Assembly: GCF_034932185.1 (NCBI RefSeq)
Contig: NZ_JAYGHW010000089.1
Location: forward strand, 62,001-126,000
Direction of reading: 5' to 3'
Source: Spirulina sp034932185
Lineage (GTDB): Bacteria > Cyanobacteriota > Cyanobacteriia > Cyanobacteriales > Spirulinaceae
DNA length: 64,000 bases
The position numbers were made by a program, and so were the translations under genes. Position 1 is the stretch's first letter; each line of letters starts with the position of its first letter. Positions 17,392 to 26,187 of the stretch are shown here, piece after piece. The notes under the pieces are model-generated. The model did no database searches. It saw nothing but the letters and a program-made list of their open reading frames with translations, and had not been told where the DNA came from.

Positions 17392-18723
17392 TTGATTCGG
17401 TTTTCTAGACAAGAGCAGTGGGAGCATTCCAATTTGGACAATCGGCCCTCATCCCCCCCGCCCCTTCTCCCAAATAGGGAGAAGGGGAGCCAGATCGAAA
17501 GTTCCTCTTTGTGGGAGAGGGATTGGGCGATCGCCTCGGCTTATATTCACCTCCCCTTTTGTCGGCGGCGGTGTTTTTACTGTGATTTCCCGATTGTGGT
17601 GGTGGGCGATCGCCCCGATTCCCCGAGCATTCCCGCCTATTTAGGCTTCCTCCAGCAGGAAATTCACCTCACGGCCCAACGCCATCCCCCCCATCCCCTA
17701 GAAACGGTGTTTTTTGGGGGTGGCACGCCTTCGCTGGTGGCTCCGGCGCAATTGGGGGAGATTTTGCAGCAATTGGATCAGACCTTGGGTTTAGCGCAGG
17801 GGGTGGAAATTGCGATGGAAATTGATCCGGGGACGTTTGATCTGGGGAGATTGCGGGATTATCGGGCAGTGGGGGTGAATCGGTTTAGTTTGGGGGTGCA
17901 GGCGTTTCAGGATGAGTTGTTAGCCTCCTGTGGGCGATCGCACAATCTGGCCGACGTAGAAACCGCCCTCGGCTATTTCCACCAAGCCCAGATTGAAAAT
18001 TTCAGCCTTGATCTGATCTCCGGCTTGCCCGATCAAACCCTGGGGCAATGGGAGGAGTCGTTAAGACGGGCGATCGCCCATCAGCCCCACCATCTTTCCT
18101 GTTACGATCTGGTGCTAGAACCCGTCACCCCCTTCGGCAAACGCTACGAACCCGGCACGGCTCCCCTCCCAGAGGATATGCTGACGGCGCAAATGTACCG
18201 CACGGCGCAGGCGTTGCTCACGGCCGCCGGTTATGATCATTACGAAATCTCCAACTATGCCCAACCGGGCCACCAATGCCGCCACAATCGCACCTATTGG
18301 GAAAACCGCCCCTATTATGCCTTTGGCTTGGGGGCTGCTAGCTATACCCCTGAGGGCCGGTTTACCCGACCCCGCACCCGTGCTGATTATTTTGCTTGGG
18401 TGGAAGCGGGAGCGATGCCAGTGGTGGAGGAGGTTGGGGAGAGCGATCGCCTCTTGGAAACCCTGATGTTAGGGTTACGACTGACAGAAGGGATTGCCTG
18501 GGAACGCTTCACCCCCGTTGAACAGGCCCAAATTCGTGCCACCCTCGCCCCCTATGCGGCTCAGGGTTGGGTGAATCTAGGGGGCGATGGGTACGCTAGC
18601 GCGGATGGGTACGCTAACGCGGATGGGTACGCTAGCGCGGATCGCCTTGCCCTCACGGATCCAGAAGGGTTGCTCTTTTCCAATACAATTTTGGCCAGCC
18701 TCTTTGCCCAATTCGACCCCTAA
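17392..18723 (+). CDS. hemW: HemW-like radical SAM protein (heme chaperone)
   Basis: 443 residues from a TTG at 17392; the start is uncertain. The radical SAM CxxxCxxC motif is CRRRCFYC at 57-64, with FFGGGTPS and the HemN C-terminal domain following. Such proteins bind heme and deliver it, and were once annotated as coproporphyrinogen oxidase. Residues ~19-43 (SSPPPLLPNREKGSQIESSS) are encoded by a common CCCTTCTCCCAAATAGGG repeat. A TTG at 17509 just after it would start at WERDWAIASAYIHLPF, close to the usual family N-terminus. Near the C-terminus an 18-bp tandem repeat adds DGYASA/DGYANA units. Confidence 0.88.
   Translation: MIRFSRQEQWEHSNLDNRPSSPPPLLPNREKGSQIESSSLWERDWAIASAYIHLPFCRRRCFYCDFPIVVVGDRPDSPSIPAYLGFLQQEIHLTAQRHPPHPLETVFFGGGTPSLVAPAQLGEILQQLDQTLGLAQGVEIAMEIDPGTFDLGRLRDYRAVGVNRFSLGVQAFQDELLASCGRSHNLADVETALGYFHQAQIENFSLDLISGLPDQTLGQWEESLRRAIAHQPHHLSCYDLVLEPVTPFGKRYEPGTAPLPEDMLTAQMYRTAQALLTAAGYDHYEISNYAQPGHQCRHNRTYWENRPYYAFGLGAASYTPEGRFTRPRTRADYFAWVEAGAMPVVEEVGESDRLLETLMLGLRLTEGIAWERFTPVEQAQIRATLAPYAAQGWVNLGGDGYASADGYANADGYASADRLALTDPEGLLFSNTILASLFAQFDP
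18586..18639 (+). repeat. In-frame 18-bp tandem repeat in hemW (3 copies)
   Basis: Three copies of GATGGGTACGCTAGCGCG, the middle one with AACG for AGCG, encode DGYASA, DGYANA, DGYASA. The unit contains the palindrome CGCTAGCG. The frame is preserved. Confidence 0.95.
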
Positions 18724-18733
18724 CCTGGCCCCC

Positions 18734-19417
18734 ATGTCCCCCGAACAAGAACAAGCCATCCTCAAGCTTCGCCAGCAAAATTTCACCCCCCGCCAAATTG
18801 CCGCCCATTTGGGGCTAAGGGTGTCGGCGGTGCGTTCAGTGGTGGCGGCCCATGGGGAGGGGCCGGTATTTACGCTGGCCAGCAAGGGGGAATTGCCGCC
18901 GGTTCATGAATGTTTGGTCAGTGCAGATTGTGGGCGTTATTTATGCGGAGATGCCCCCAAAACGATGCCTGATAGTTGTTTGGGTTTAGTGTTGATTGCG
19001 CGGCTCAAAGGCTATGATCGGGTTTCGGTTTGCACCTATTTAGTGGATTATCTTTGTTTGGGGGTTAAGGATACGATGGGGCCGAGACAAATGGAGCGGG
19101 AGGAATATCCTGATTTTGTTAAAGCGTTTTATCAAGCTTTTCCCGATGGCGCGGAATCGGTGGAATTGCAACAGGCTCAGGCGATCGTTTTTGGGGCGGT
19201 GGAATATGCGGCGCGGTTGGGATTTCAACCCCATGAGGAGTTTGAAAAGACGCTTTATCATCTGGGGCCTTGGGGGGGAGAGCCACAGCTACAGTTTGGT
19301 TATGAGGGCAAACCGCTGTATATCAATGGCCCCTATGATGACAGTCGGGCGGTGATTAAGCAGTTAGAAAACCGGGTGGGCCGGGGGGAATTTAACTATA
19401 TTTTGGGGATTGGTTAA
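18734..19417 (+). CDS. Conserved hypothetical protein with N-terminal helix-turn-helix
   Basis: 227 residues from the ATG at 18734, eleven bases after the hemW stop, so probably co-transcribed. Residues 1-40 (LKLRQQNFTPRQIAAHLGLR, then VSAVRSVV) form a helix-turn-helix of the resolvase/sigma type. The rest has a CLVSADCGRYLCGD cysteine segment, YFVKAFYQAFPDGAESVELQ-like helices and a C-terminal GPWGGEPQLQFGYEGKPLYI. I do not recognise a named family. DNA binding is a possibility only. Confidence 0.75.
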   Translation: MSPEQEQAILKLRQQNFTPRQIAAHLGLRVSAVRSVVAAHGEGPVFTLASKGELPPVHECLVSADCGRYLCGDAPKTMPDSCLGLVLIARLKGYDRVSVCTYLVDYLCLGVKDTMGPRQMEREEYPDFVKAFYQAFPDGAESVELQQAQAIVFGAVEYAARLGFQPHEEFEKTLYHLGPWGGEPQLQFGYEGKPLYINGPYDDSRAVIKQLENRVGRGEFNYILGIG

Positions 19418-19424
19418 GGGTATC

Positions 19425-19537
19425 TCGTTATCTCGTTACTTGGCTTTGCCAAGTAATGCTTCCCCGGAAGCTCTGCCTCCCCCAATGGCGGCAGAGCCGC
19501 CTAATGCCCATGCCATGGCAGAGCCATGGCACGAGTC
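19425..19537. repeat. Dispersed repeat family B, near-complete copy
   Basis: CTCGTTATCTCGTTACTTGG through CATGCCATGGCAGAGCCATG to CACGAG. It lies between the HTH gene and the Uma2 gene. Confidence 0.9.
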
Positions 19538-19594
19538 GTGGATTTTGGCTAAAATGGCACAATTTAACCAGATCCTCACTACCCCCTCAATCCC

Positions 19595-20194
19595 ATGATT
19601 GCCCAAACCCAGCCGAAAACCTACACCCCTGAGGAATACCTCGCGTTGGAGGAAGTGGCGGATCAACGCCACGAATATATTGATGGAGCAATTATCCCGA
19701 TGGCCGGCGGCACGACAAATCATAATAAAATCGCCCTTAACTTTTGTCGGCGGTTTCCCCTGACGATTGACGAACAAGACTATGAAGTCTATATGAGCGA
19801 TGTCCGGCTCTGGATTCCCGATGTGCGCCGCTACACTTACCCCGATGTGATGATCGTCGCTGCTCCTACGGAATATTACGATTCATCGCAGACGACGATC
19901 ACTAACCCGATTGTGATCATGGAGATTCTTTGTCGATCACTCCAAAATGATCATAGATTTCCCCGATTTAAGCTTTTTCGATCCATACCGACGCTTCAGG
20001 AATACATCTTGATTCATGAGTACAGCCCTTGGGTTGAGCAACATATCCGCAATGGCCAGGGGGAATGGTTGCTGAGGGATTATGAAGGCCAGGGGGCTGA
20101 ATTAAAATTGGCAACGGTGGATTTTGTGATCGCCCTTTCCGACCTCTACGATCACATCCCCTTCCCCCCCGAACCGACGATCAGCGAATCTTGA
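19595..20194 (+). CDS. Uma2 family endonuclease-like protein
   Basis: 199 residues. YTPEEYLALEEVADQRHEYI at the start, YPDVMIVAAP (Asp) and a C-terminal FKLFRSIPTLQEYILI are typical of the DUF820/Uma2 PD-(D/E)XK group. The central catalytic segment normally reads VEVLSxST-x-YDRGxK. Here it is IMEILCRSLQNDHRFPRFK. The Glu is kept, but the YDRGD stretch is altered, so activity may be reduced. Preceded by a family B repeat. Confidence 0.85.
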   Translation: MIAQTQPKTYTPEEYLALEEVADQRHEYIDGAIIPMAGGTTNHNKIALNFCRRFPLTIDEQDYEVYMSDVRLWIPDVRRYTYPDVMIVAAPTEYYDSSQTTITNPIVIMEILCRSLQNDHRFPRFKLFRSIPTLQEYILIHEYSPWVEQHIRNGQGEWLLRDYEGQGAELKLATVDFVIALSDLYDHIPFPPEPTISES

Positions 20195-20276
20195 GCATTG
20201 GTAAATTTGGCTTCAAGGCGATCGCATTGATTTTGATACCATGGTAGCTCTTCCCTTCATCTACCCTGAGCGCACC

Positions 20277-21539
20277 ATGACCACCACTGTTCGTTTACCC
20301 TTGGTGAACCGCGATCGCCTGCTGCAAAGCATTGAAGATCTCAGCAATATTGGCCGTCTCCCCCAGGGGGGCGTGCGCCGCATTGCCTATAGTCCCGAAG
20401 ATTGCCAGGCCCGCCATTGGATTCATGGCCAAATGCGCGATAGTGGCATGGATGTCCGCATTGATACCGCCGGGAATATCATCGGCCGCTATCCGGGGCA
20501 ACAGGATGACCTCCCCGTCCTCGCCACCGGCTCCCATATTGATACCGTCCCCAGTGGTGGCCGCTATGATGGGGCCTTTGGCGTGTTGGCCGGGATTGAG
20601 GTGGTGCGATCGCTCCATGATCAGGGCCACCGTCTCCATCACCCCATTGAGGTAATGGTGTTCACCGATGAAGAAGGGAGCATGATTGGCAGCAAAGGGA
20701 TTTCCGGCCGCGTCTTTCCCGATCCTGAATATTACCGCCGCCCCAATGGGGAAGCGATCCAAACCTGTTTAGCCCGCATCGGTGGCAATTGGGACTACAT
20801 CAAGCAAGCCCAACGGCAACCGGATGAAATTGCCGCTTTTATTGAACTCCATGTGGAGCAGGGGCCAATTTTAGAATCGATGGAGAAGCAGATCGGCGTA
20901 GTCGAGGGCGTTGTGGGCCAGCATCGCTATCAAATTACCGTCCTAGGTCAGGAAAACCATGCGGGAACAACGCCGATGTATATGCGCTGTGATGCACTGG
21001 TGGCGGCGGCCAAGGTGGTGCTGGCGGTGAATGAGATTGCGACGATGCCGGGGCAGCAGGTGGCCACGGTGGGTCAAATGCAGGTTTATCCCAATGCGGC
21101 CAACGTCGTGCCGGGCAAAGTGGAAATGAGCCTTGATATTCGCGACCTTTCTAATTTGCACATTGACCGATTATTGGCGCAATTACATTTGCATATTCAA
21201 GAAATTGCGATCGCCACGAATACAAAAATCAGTTTTGAACGCCGTCTGCGTAATGAGCCAGCCCTAGCGGAAACCCATTTACAAGATATGATTGCCCAAG
21301 TGAGCGAGGGCTTAAATCTTTCCTATACCTATCTCCCCAGCCGCGCCAGCCACGATGCCCAAGAATTGGCCAATGTTACGGATATGGGGATGATTTTTGT
21401 TCCCAGTGAGTCGGGTTTGAGCCATTCGGAATTAGAATATACTTCCCCCGATGAATGTGTTCAGGGGGCGAATGTGTTGTTGCATACGCTGATCCGGTGC
21501 GATCGCCACTACCTCAACCCAGACCGCGCCACCAGTTAG
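20277..21539 (+). CDS. M20 family Zn-dependent amidohydrolase (allantoate / N-carbamoyl amino-acid hydrolase type)
   Basis: 420 residues from the ATG at 20277; an in-frame ATG at 20241 would add 12 residues. Metal ligands are visible in order: GSHIDTVPSGGRYDGAFG (His, Asp), TDEEGS (Glu), IELHVEQG (His) and the C-terminal SRASHDAQ and HSELEYT (His). The family cleaves N-carbamoyl or ureido groups from allantoate, N-carbamoyl-amino acids or beta-ureidopropionate. Cyanobacterial copies are usually annotated as hydantoinase/carbamoylase. Substrate not decided. Confidence 0.88.
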   Translation: MTTTVRLPLVNRDRLLQSIEDLSNIGRLPQGGVRRIAYSPEDCQARHWIHGQMRDSGMDVRIDTAGNIIGRYPGQQDDLPVLATGSHIDTVPSGGRYDGAFGVLAGIEVVRSLHDQGHRLHHPIEVMVFTDEEGSMIGSKGISGRVFPDPEYYRRPNGEAIQTCLARIGGNWDYIKQAQRQPDEIAAFIELHVEQGPILESMEKQIGVVEGVVGQHRYQITVLGQENHAGTTPMYMRCDALVAAAKVVLAVNEIATMPGQQVATVGQMQVYPNAANVVPGKVEMSLDIRDLSNLHIDRLLAQLHLHIQEIAIATNTKISFERRLRNEPALAETHLQDMIAQVSEGLNLSYTYLPSRASHDAQELANVTDMGMIFVPSESGLSHSELEYTSPDECVQGANVLLHTLIRCDRHYLNPDRATS

Positions 21540-21577
21540 CAGGACTGATCGGGGATCGGGTTGTAGAATTGACGGGC

Positions 21578-21631
21578 GTAGGGGCGTTGGCGTAAGCCTG
21601 CCGGAGGCACAAAAATTTTTCGCCCTTGCGA
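21578..21631. repeat. Dispersed repeat family A, long form
   Basis: GTAGGGGCGTTGGCGTAAGC, then CTGCCGGAGGCACAAAAATT and TTTCGCCC. This form carries an extra ~27 bases within the GTAGGGGCG/CGCCCCTAC palindrome. Identical long copies: 48566-48612 and, inverted, 23811-23858 and 57948-57995. Confidence 0.88.
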
Positions 21632-21686
21632 CTGAAAAAGTTTGCTACGATGGAGACCATTAAACAAGTCTAGAGTGTTCTGGATC

Positions 21687-21950
21687 ATGGAAATTTCATT
21701 ACAGCCAGAGTTAGCGCAGTTTTTAACGGAGCAAGTTGAGCGCGGTCTTTTTCCCTCGGTTGATGTAGCCGTTAATGAAGGTGTGCGTTTATTGCTGCGA
21801 CAAAAGTTACTTTATCAAGAGCGTTTTGAAGAGCTACAAAAAGAAATCATGCGAGGTGTTGCGGATTCAGAACGAGGTGATGTGATTGTGGGAGATGTTG
21901 TATTTACGCAGTTGCGGGATCGACTAAACAAGCATAAGCAAGAAGGATAA
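21687..21950 (+). CDS. ParD-like antitoxin
   Basis: 87 residues from the ATG at 21687. MEISLQPELAQFLTEQVERG, then FPSVDVAVNEGVRLLL is a ribbon-helix-helix DNA-binding N-terminus of the ParD/CC2985 type, followed by an acidic toxin-binding tail. It ends 2 bases before the toxin start; the pair forms one operon and is probably autoregulated through the ribbon-helix-helix domain. Confidence 0.88.
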   Translation: MEISLQPELAQFLTEQVERGLFPSVDVAVNEGVRLLLRQKLLYQERFEELQKEIMRGVADSERGDVIVGDVVFTQLRDRLNKHKQEG

Positions 21951-21952
21951 TA

Positions 21953-22261
21953 ATGAGTCGAGTTTATGTTTTTACTCGTACAGCTATTCACGATCTAGAG
22001 TTGATTTTAGATCATTTAGCAGTGGTATCTAGCATCAATCGTTCTGAGGATTTTTTGAATCGACTGAATCAATTGTGTTCAAAACTATTGGCTTTTCCAA
22101 AAATGGGACGCGCACGTCATGAATTATTACCTAACTTGCGTAGTTTTCCCCTTGATGATGTTTTGATTTTTTACCGTCCTACTGAAATGGGAATTGAAAT
22201 CTTACGAGTTGTCAGTAGCTATCGTGATTTAAGGGCATTATTTGAAGATCATGATCTCTAA
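21953..22261 (+). CDS. ParE/RelE-family toxin
   Basis: 102 residues. YVFTRTAIHDLELILDHLA, then FPKMGRARHELLPNLRSFPL and VLIFYRPTEMGIEILRVVSS follow the ParE pattern (RelE fold; gyrase-directed toxins or mRNA interferases). It is directly downstream of its ParD-like antitoxin. Confidence 0.9.
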   Translation: MSRVYVFTRTAIHDLELILDHLAVVSSINRSEDFLNRLNQLCSKLLAFPKMGRARHELLPNLRSFPLDDVLIFYRPTEMGIEILRVVSSYRDLRALFEDHDL

Positions 22262-22317
22262 ACATGGAGGTTTTCGTGAAATATAGATAAATTTTGCCCC
22301 ATCTTTAAAATAAATTT

Positions 22318-22983
22318 ATGCGGACTAAACAAAGCCTGATCGGACTGTTGATTTTTTGCCTCGTCGTCACTGCGGGCGGGGTCTATCTTTTAGGAGGTTT
22401 AGATCAGGAAAGGGTGGAAATTTGGCTCACTGAAGCCGGGTTTTTGGCCCCCTTGATCTATATCCTTCTCTATACCCTTGGCACATTATTGATCCTCCCT
22501 TCCACCCCTTTGAACTTGGCAGGGGGGGCAATTTTTGGGCTGTGGTGGGGGACGCTGTGGACGAGTTTGGCGGCGGTGATTGCGGCGGGGGTGGGGTTTG
22601 GGTTTACGCGCACTTGGGGACGGGATTGGATGGCGGCACGGTTGCGGGGGCAATGGGAGGCCATGGATGCCGAAATTCACCACGGCGGGCTATTTTATCT
22701 ATTTGCGATCCGGCTGTTGCCTTTGATTCCCTACGGGGTTGTCAATTTTGCGGCGGGTTTGACGGCGATTCGCACCAGAGATTATGCGATCGCCACGCTC
22801 CTCGGTACGGTTCCCGGCATCCTCCCCTTTGTGATGATGGGGTCAGGGTTACAGGCCTTGCGTCAGGGGGAAATTTTGCCGATTTTATTCGCCCTCAGTT
22901 TAACGGGGTTATTAGTCGGGGGTGCAACCTGGTATCGCCGCCGCCGTCAGCCGCCTAAAGTCTGTAAGCCACCCCAAGATTGA
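22318..22983 (+). CDS. TVP38/TMEM64 family membrane protein
   Basis: 221 residues with about five or six transmembrane segments. LPSTPLNLAGGAIFGLWWGT, LRLLPLIPYGVVNFAAGLT and LLGTVPGILPFVMMGS are signatures of the SNARE-associated DedA/TVP38 (VTT) family. These are lipid-scramblase-like proteins of the cytoplasmic or thylakoid membrane; the substrate is unknown. Confidence 0.9.
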   Translation: MRTKQSLIGLLIFCLVVTAGGVYLLGGLDQERVEIWLTEAGFLAPLIYILLYTLGTLLILPSTPLNLAGGAIFGLWWGTLWTSLAAVIAAGVGFGFTRTWGRDWMAARLRGQWEAMDAEIHHGGLFYLFAIRLLPLIPYGVVNFAAGLTAIRTRDYAIATLLGTVPGILPFVMMGSGLQALRQGEILPILFALSLTGLLVGGATWYRRRRQPPKVCKPPQD

Positions 22984-23019
22984 TCGGGCTGTGCCGTTGG
23001 GTCATCATCAAATGCAAAA

Positions 23020-23041
23020 GCCTAGCCTCTGGAGGCTAGGC
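23020..23041. terminator. Intrinsic terminator between convergent genes
   Basis: GCCTAGCCTC (23020-23029) and GAGGCTAGGC (23032-23041) form a perfect 10-bp stem. On the minus strand it is followed by TTTTGC, so it best serves the gene at 23064-23573. It may also stop the TVP38 transcript. Confidence 0.8.
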
Positions 23042-23063
23042 CGATGGGATGGAAAGGGACAGG

Positions 23064-23573
23064 TTAAGAATGCTGCATCATTTCGCGATAGCACCAACGC
23101 ACGAGGCTAAAACCGACGATCAGTTTCACCAGTTCCAGGCCCCAATAGCTGACTTGCATCGCCATCATGGACGAGGGGAAACCGGCGCAGGGGGCAAGCC
23201 AATTTAAATTGAGGCCCACACCGCTCATCAGGGGAGTTAAAGCATAGGTGTAGATGAGGGCGATCGCCAGCAACACCGTACCCGCGCCTAAAAATAACCA
23301 TTCCTGTTGACGGTTGAGGCGATGGCTCGACCAGAGGGCAAGGCAAGCGGTGAGGACGCAGGCCCCACAGATCAGTTCTAAATGGTTAAAGGCTTCAAAC
23401 AGAACATAACCAGCACTGGCAAAATCACTTTGCATCATCATGCCGGAAACATACAAGCTGGGAATAATCACACCATCGAGGAGGAGGCTGCCACTGAGCC
23501 AAAAACCGAGGGTGAAGAGAATTAGCGCGGGCCAATTCAAGCGAGAAATGGAGGGGATAATACCGGAACGCAT
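23064..23573 (-). CDS. Hypothetical four-helix membrane protein (DUF4149-like)
   Basis: 169 residues with four predicted transmembrane helices (LILFTLGFWLSGSLLLDGVI; LELICGACVLTACLAL; LFLGAGTVLLAIALIYTY; LELVKLIVGFSLVRW). The arrangement resembles cyanobacterial DUF4149/TMEM205-like proteins, but no catalytic motif is visible. The family call is tentative. Confidence 0.75.
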   Translation of the reverse strand: MRSGIIPSISRLNWPALILFTLGFWLSGSLLLDGVIIPSLYVSGMMMQSDFASAGYVLFEAFNHLELICGACVLTACLALWSSHRLNRQQEWLFLGAGTVLLAIALIYTYALTPLMSGVGLNLNWLAPCAGFPSSMMAMQVSYWGLELVKLIVGFSLVRWCYREMMQHS

Positions 23574-23968
23574 GATGGAACCTTGATTGCATCTATAGTT
23601 TTAGCCTAGCCAATTTTGTCGGGTTTCTGTGTCAATAATCATTAAGCAGGGGGCGGGGGGCAAAAACTCTGTAAGTAATCAGAACAAATTAACTGAGTGA
23701 GCAGTGAAAGTTCCGGTAATTACCGTTATGGGATTTAGATTCAGTCCCCCCCAAGGGAGAAACTGGGACGTGCCTGGGGCTGTCCCTCGCTGCTGAGTAG
23801 GGTTGAAAAATTTTTGTGCCTCCGGCAGGCTTACGCCAACGCCCCTACGGCAGATCAACGCTACAACCGGATTGCGGATGAAAGGCTGATCTCCTCCCTG
23901 GGATGTACCCGATTAAAAACTGCTAAACTTTTGGAGGTATCAATTAACCTTTGTTGTGTTAACCAGCT
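23574..23968. other. Gene-free stretch with an inverted family A long repeat
   Basis: The only structure seen is GAAAAATTTTTGTGCCTCCG, then GCAGGCTTACGCCAACGCCC and CTACG at 23804-23858, an inverted long-form family A element. The rest presumably holds the histidine-kinase promoter. No convincing -10/-35 pair was picked. Confidence 0.7.
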
Positions 23969-26182
23969 ATGTCCAAGCTCAGTGATTATTTTTCCAACAA
24001 CAGTCGATTTTCTCTACCCCTGCGCTCAGTTTTACTGATTCCGTTTCTCGTACAGATCACCATTGCGGTTGCGCTCACGGGCTGGCTGGCTCTGCGCAAT
24101 GGCCAAAGGGCGATTAATGATCTGGCATTTCAGTTGGAAGAGGAGGTGAGCGATCGCATCAATCTACATCTTGATCAATACTTAGAAACTCCCCATGCGG
24201 TGAACCAAGTTAACGCCGATGCGGTGGATTTAGGATTACTAGATTTGCGGGATTTTGTGGGGGCAGGCCAATATACTTGGCGGCAGATGCAGGTGTTTGA
24301 TGTGGGCTATATTTACTATGTGTTGGCCACTGGGGAATACGCCGGGGCGGGTATTTTCCAAGACCCGAACAATGTCACCATTGATGAACTCTCCGCTAAC
24401 ACGGGTTGGCTTTCCAATGCCTATGCTACGGATGACAAGGGGAATCGCACGAAACAGATTTCTTCCTATGATAACTATCGACCCCAGGAGGAAGCGGCCT
24501 ATCTGGATGCGATCGCCGCGAAAAAACCCACCTGGAGCGCTATTTATCAATGGGATAATTTCCCCGATGTGATTTCCATTTCCGCCAGTTATCCCCTCTA
24601 CACCGCAACCAATGATCTCATCGGTGTATTAGTGACAAATTTACGGCTTTCACAAATTGGTGAGTTTTTGCAGGGGGTGAATGTCAGTGAATCGGGGGAG
24701 GCTTTTATCATAGAGCGCAATGGGTTATTGGTGGCTAGTTCTGCGGAGGCTCCCGCCTATGCCATTGAGGAGGGCAAAGCCCAACGCCTCGCCGCTGTTG
24801 ACAGTGCCGACCCCATGATTCAATCCACGGCTACCTATCTATTGGCACATTTTGAAGATTTCAGCCGGGTTGATCAGCCCCAAAGACTAACGTTTGGGGA
24901 GGGTCAAAATCGGCAGTTTGTCCGCATTAGCCCTTGGCGGGATCAGTATGGTTTAGATTGGCTTGTGGTCGTGACAATGCCAGAGTCGGATTTTATGGCG
25001 CAAATTCATGTCAATACCCGCAATACGGTGTTGCTCTGTATTGTTGCTCTTTTGGTTTCGACGTTGTTGGGCATCTATACTTCCCGTTGGATGAGTGAGC
25101 CGGTTTTAGCGTTGGGGAAAGCTTCACGGGCGATCGCCACTGGGGATTTAGCGCAACAAGTTCCCTCTCCTAAAATTAAGGAACTCCGGGATCTCTCGGA
25201 ATCTTTTAATCAAATGGCGGCGCAATTGCGTCAATCCTTTGAAAATTTAGCCGCAACCAATGAGCAATTGGAGCAGCGAGTAGATGAGCGCACTGCGGCT
25301 TTAAAAACCGCTTTAGCGGATCTCCAAGCCACTCAAACCCAAATGATTCAGGCGGAGAAGATGTCAAGTTTGGGGCAGTTGGTGGCGGGGGTGGCCCATG
25401 AAATTAATAATCCGATTAATTTTATCCATGGCAATTTAACCCATGCCGATCAATACATATCGGCATTCATTGAGATCTTTCAAGCCTATCAGCGCGAATA
25501 TCCCGAACCCTCTCCGGCGCTTCAGGAGCAATTGGAGGATTTGGATTTGGATTATATTCTTGAGGATTTTGTCAAGTTGCTTGCGTCGATGAAGGTGGGG
25601 AGTGAGCGGATTCGGGAGATTATCAAGTCTTTGCGGACGTTTTCCCGTTTGGATGAGGCGGAGGTGAAGGAGGTGGATCTCCATGCGGGGATTGATAGTA
25701 CATTAATGATTCTTCAGCATCGGCTGAAGGGGAAAACGGAGCGACCAGAGATTGAGGTGGTGAAGGATTATGGGAATTTGCCGTTGGTGGAATGTTATTC
25801 AGGGCAATTGAATCAGGTGTTTATGAATATTGTGGCCAATGCCATTGATGCTTTTGATGAGGTGAATGAGGGGCGTTCCTTTGCGGAAATTCAGGAGAAC
25901 CCGAATCGGATTACCATTCGCACGGCGGTTTTGGATGGGGATTGGGTGGAGGTGGCAATTTCTGATAATGGCCGGGGGATGAATGCGGTGGCCCAATCGC
26001 GTTTATTTGATCCGTTTTTCACGACGAAGCCCATTGGCAAGGGGACGGGTTTGGGGTTATCGATTAGTTATCAAATTGTGACGGAGAAGCACGGGGGCAA
26101 GTTGTTGGTGGATTCGGTGTTGGGGAATGGTAGCCGGTTTCTGATCCACATCCCGATCCGTCAGCCCCAAGCGCATACTTGA
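23969..26182 (+). CDS. Sensor histidine kinase (Cache-HAMP-HisKA-HATPase)
   Basis: 737 residues. TM1 near 20-44, an extracellular double-Cache region to about 345 (WSAIYQWDNFPDVISISASY; GLDWLVVVTMPESDFM), TM2 near 352-372, HAMP, a coiled coil, and the HisKA box VAGVAHEINNPINF with His477. The ATPase has NIVANAIDAFDE (N box), DNGRGM and GKGTGLGLSI. It would sense a small extracellular molecule and phosphorylate a response regulator, but no regulator gene is adjacent. Its stop lies five bases before the first CRISPR repeat remnant. Confidence 0.93.
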   Translation: MSKLSDYFSNNSRFSLPLRSVLLIPFLVQITIAVALTGWLALRNGQRAINDLAFQLEEEVSDRINLHLDQYLETPHAVNQVNADAVDLGLLDLRDFVGAGQYTWRQMQVFDVGYIYYVLATGEYAGAGIFQDPNNVTIDELSANTGWLSNAYATDDKGNRTKQISSYDNYRPQEEAAYLDAIAAKKPTWSAIYQWDNFPDVISISASYPLYTATNDLIGVLVTNLRLSQIGEFLQGVNVSESGEAFIIERNGLLVASSAEAPAYAIEEGKAQRLAAVDSADPMIQSTATYLLAHFEDFSRVDQPQRLTFGEGQNRQFVRISPWRDQYGLDWLVVVTMPESDFMAQIHVNTRNTVLLCIVALLVSTLLGIYTSRWMSEPVLALGKASRAIATGDLAQQVPSPKIKELRDLSESFNQMAAQLRQSFENLAATNEQLEQRVDERTAALKTALADLQATQTQMIQAEKMSSLGQLVAGVAHEINNPINFIHGNLTHADQYISAFIEIFQAYQREYPEPSPALQEQLEDLDLDYILEDFVKLLASMKVGSERIREIIKSLRTFSRLDEAEVKEVDLHAGIDSTLMILQHRLKGKTERPEIEVVKDYGNLPLVECYSGQLNQVFMNIVANAIDAFDEVNEGRSFAEIQENPNRITIRTAVLDGDWVEVAISDNGRGMNAVAQSRLFDPFFTTKPIGKGTGLGLSISYQIVTEKHGGKLLVDSVLGNGSRFLIHIPIRQPQAHT

Positions 26183-26187
26183 TTGGA

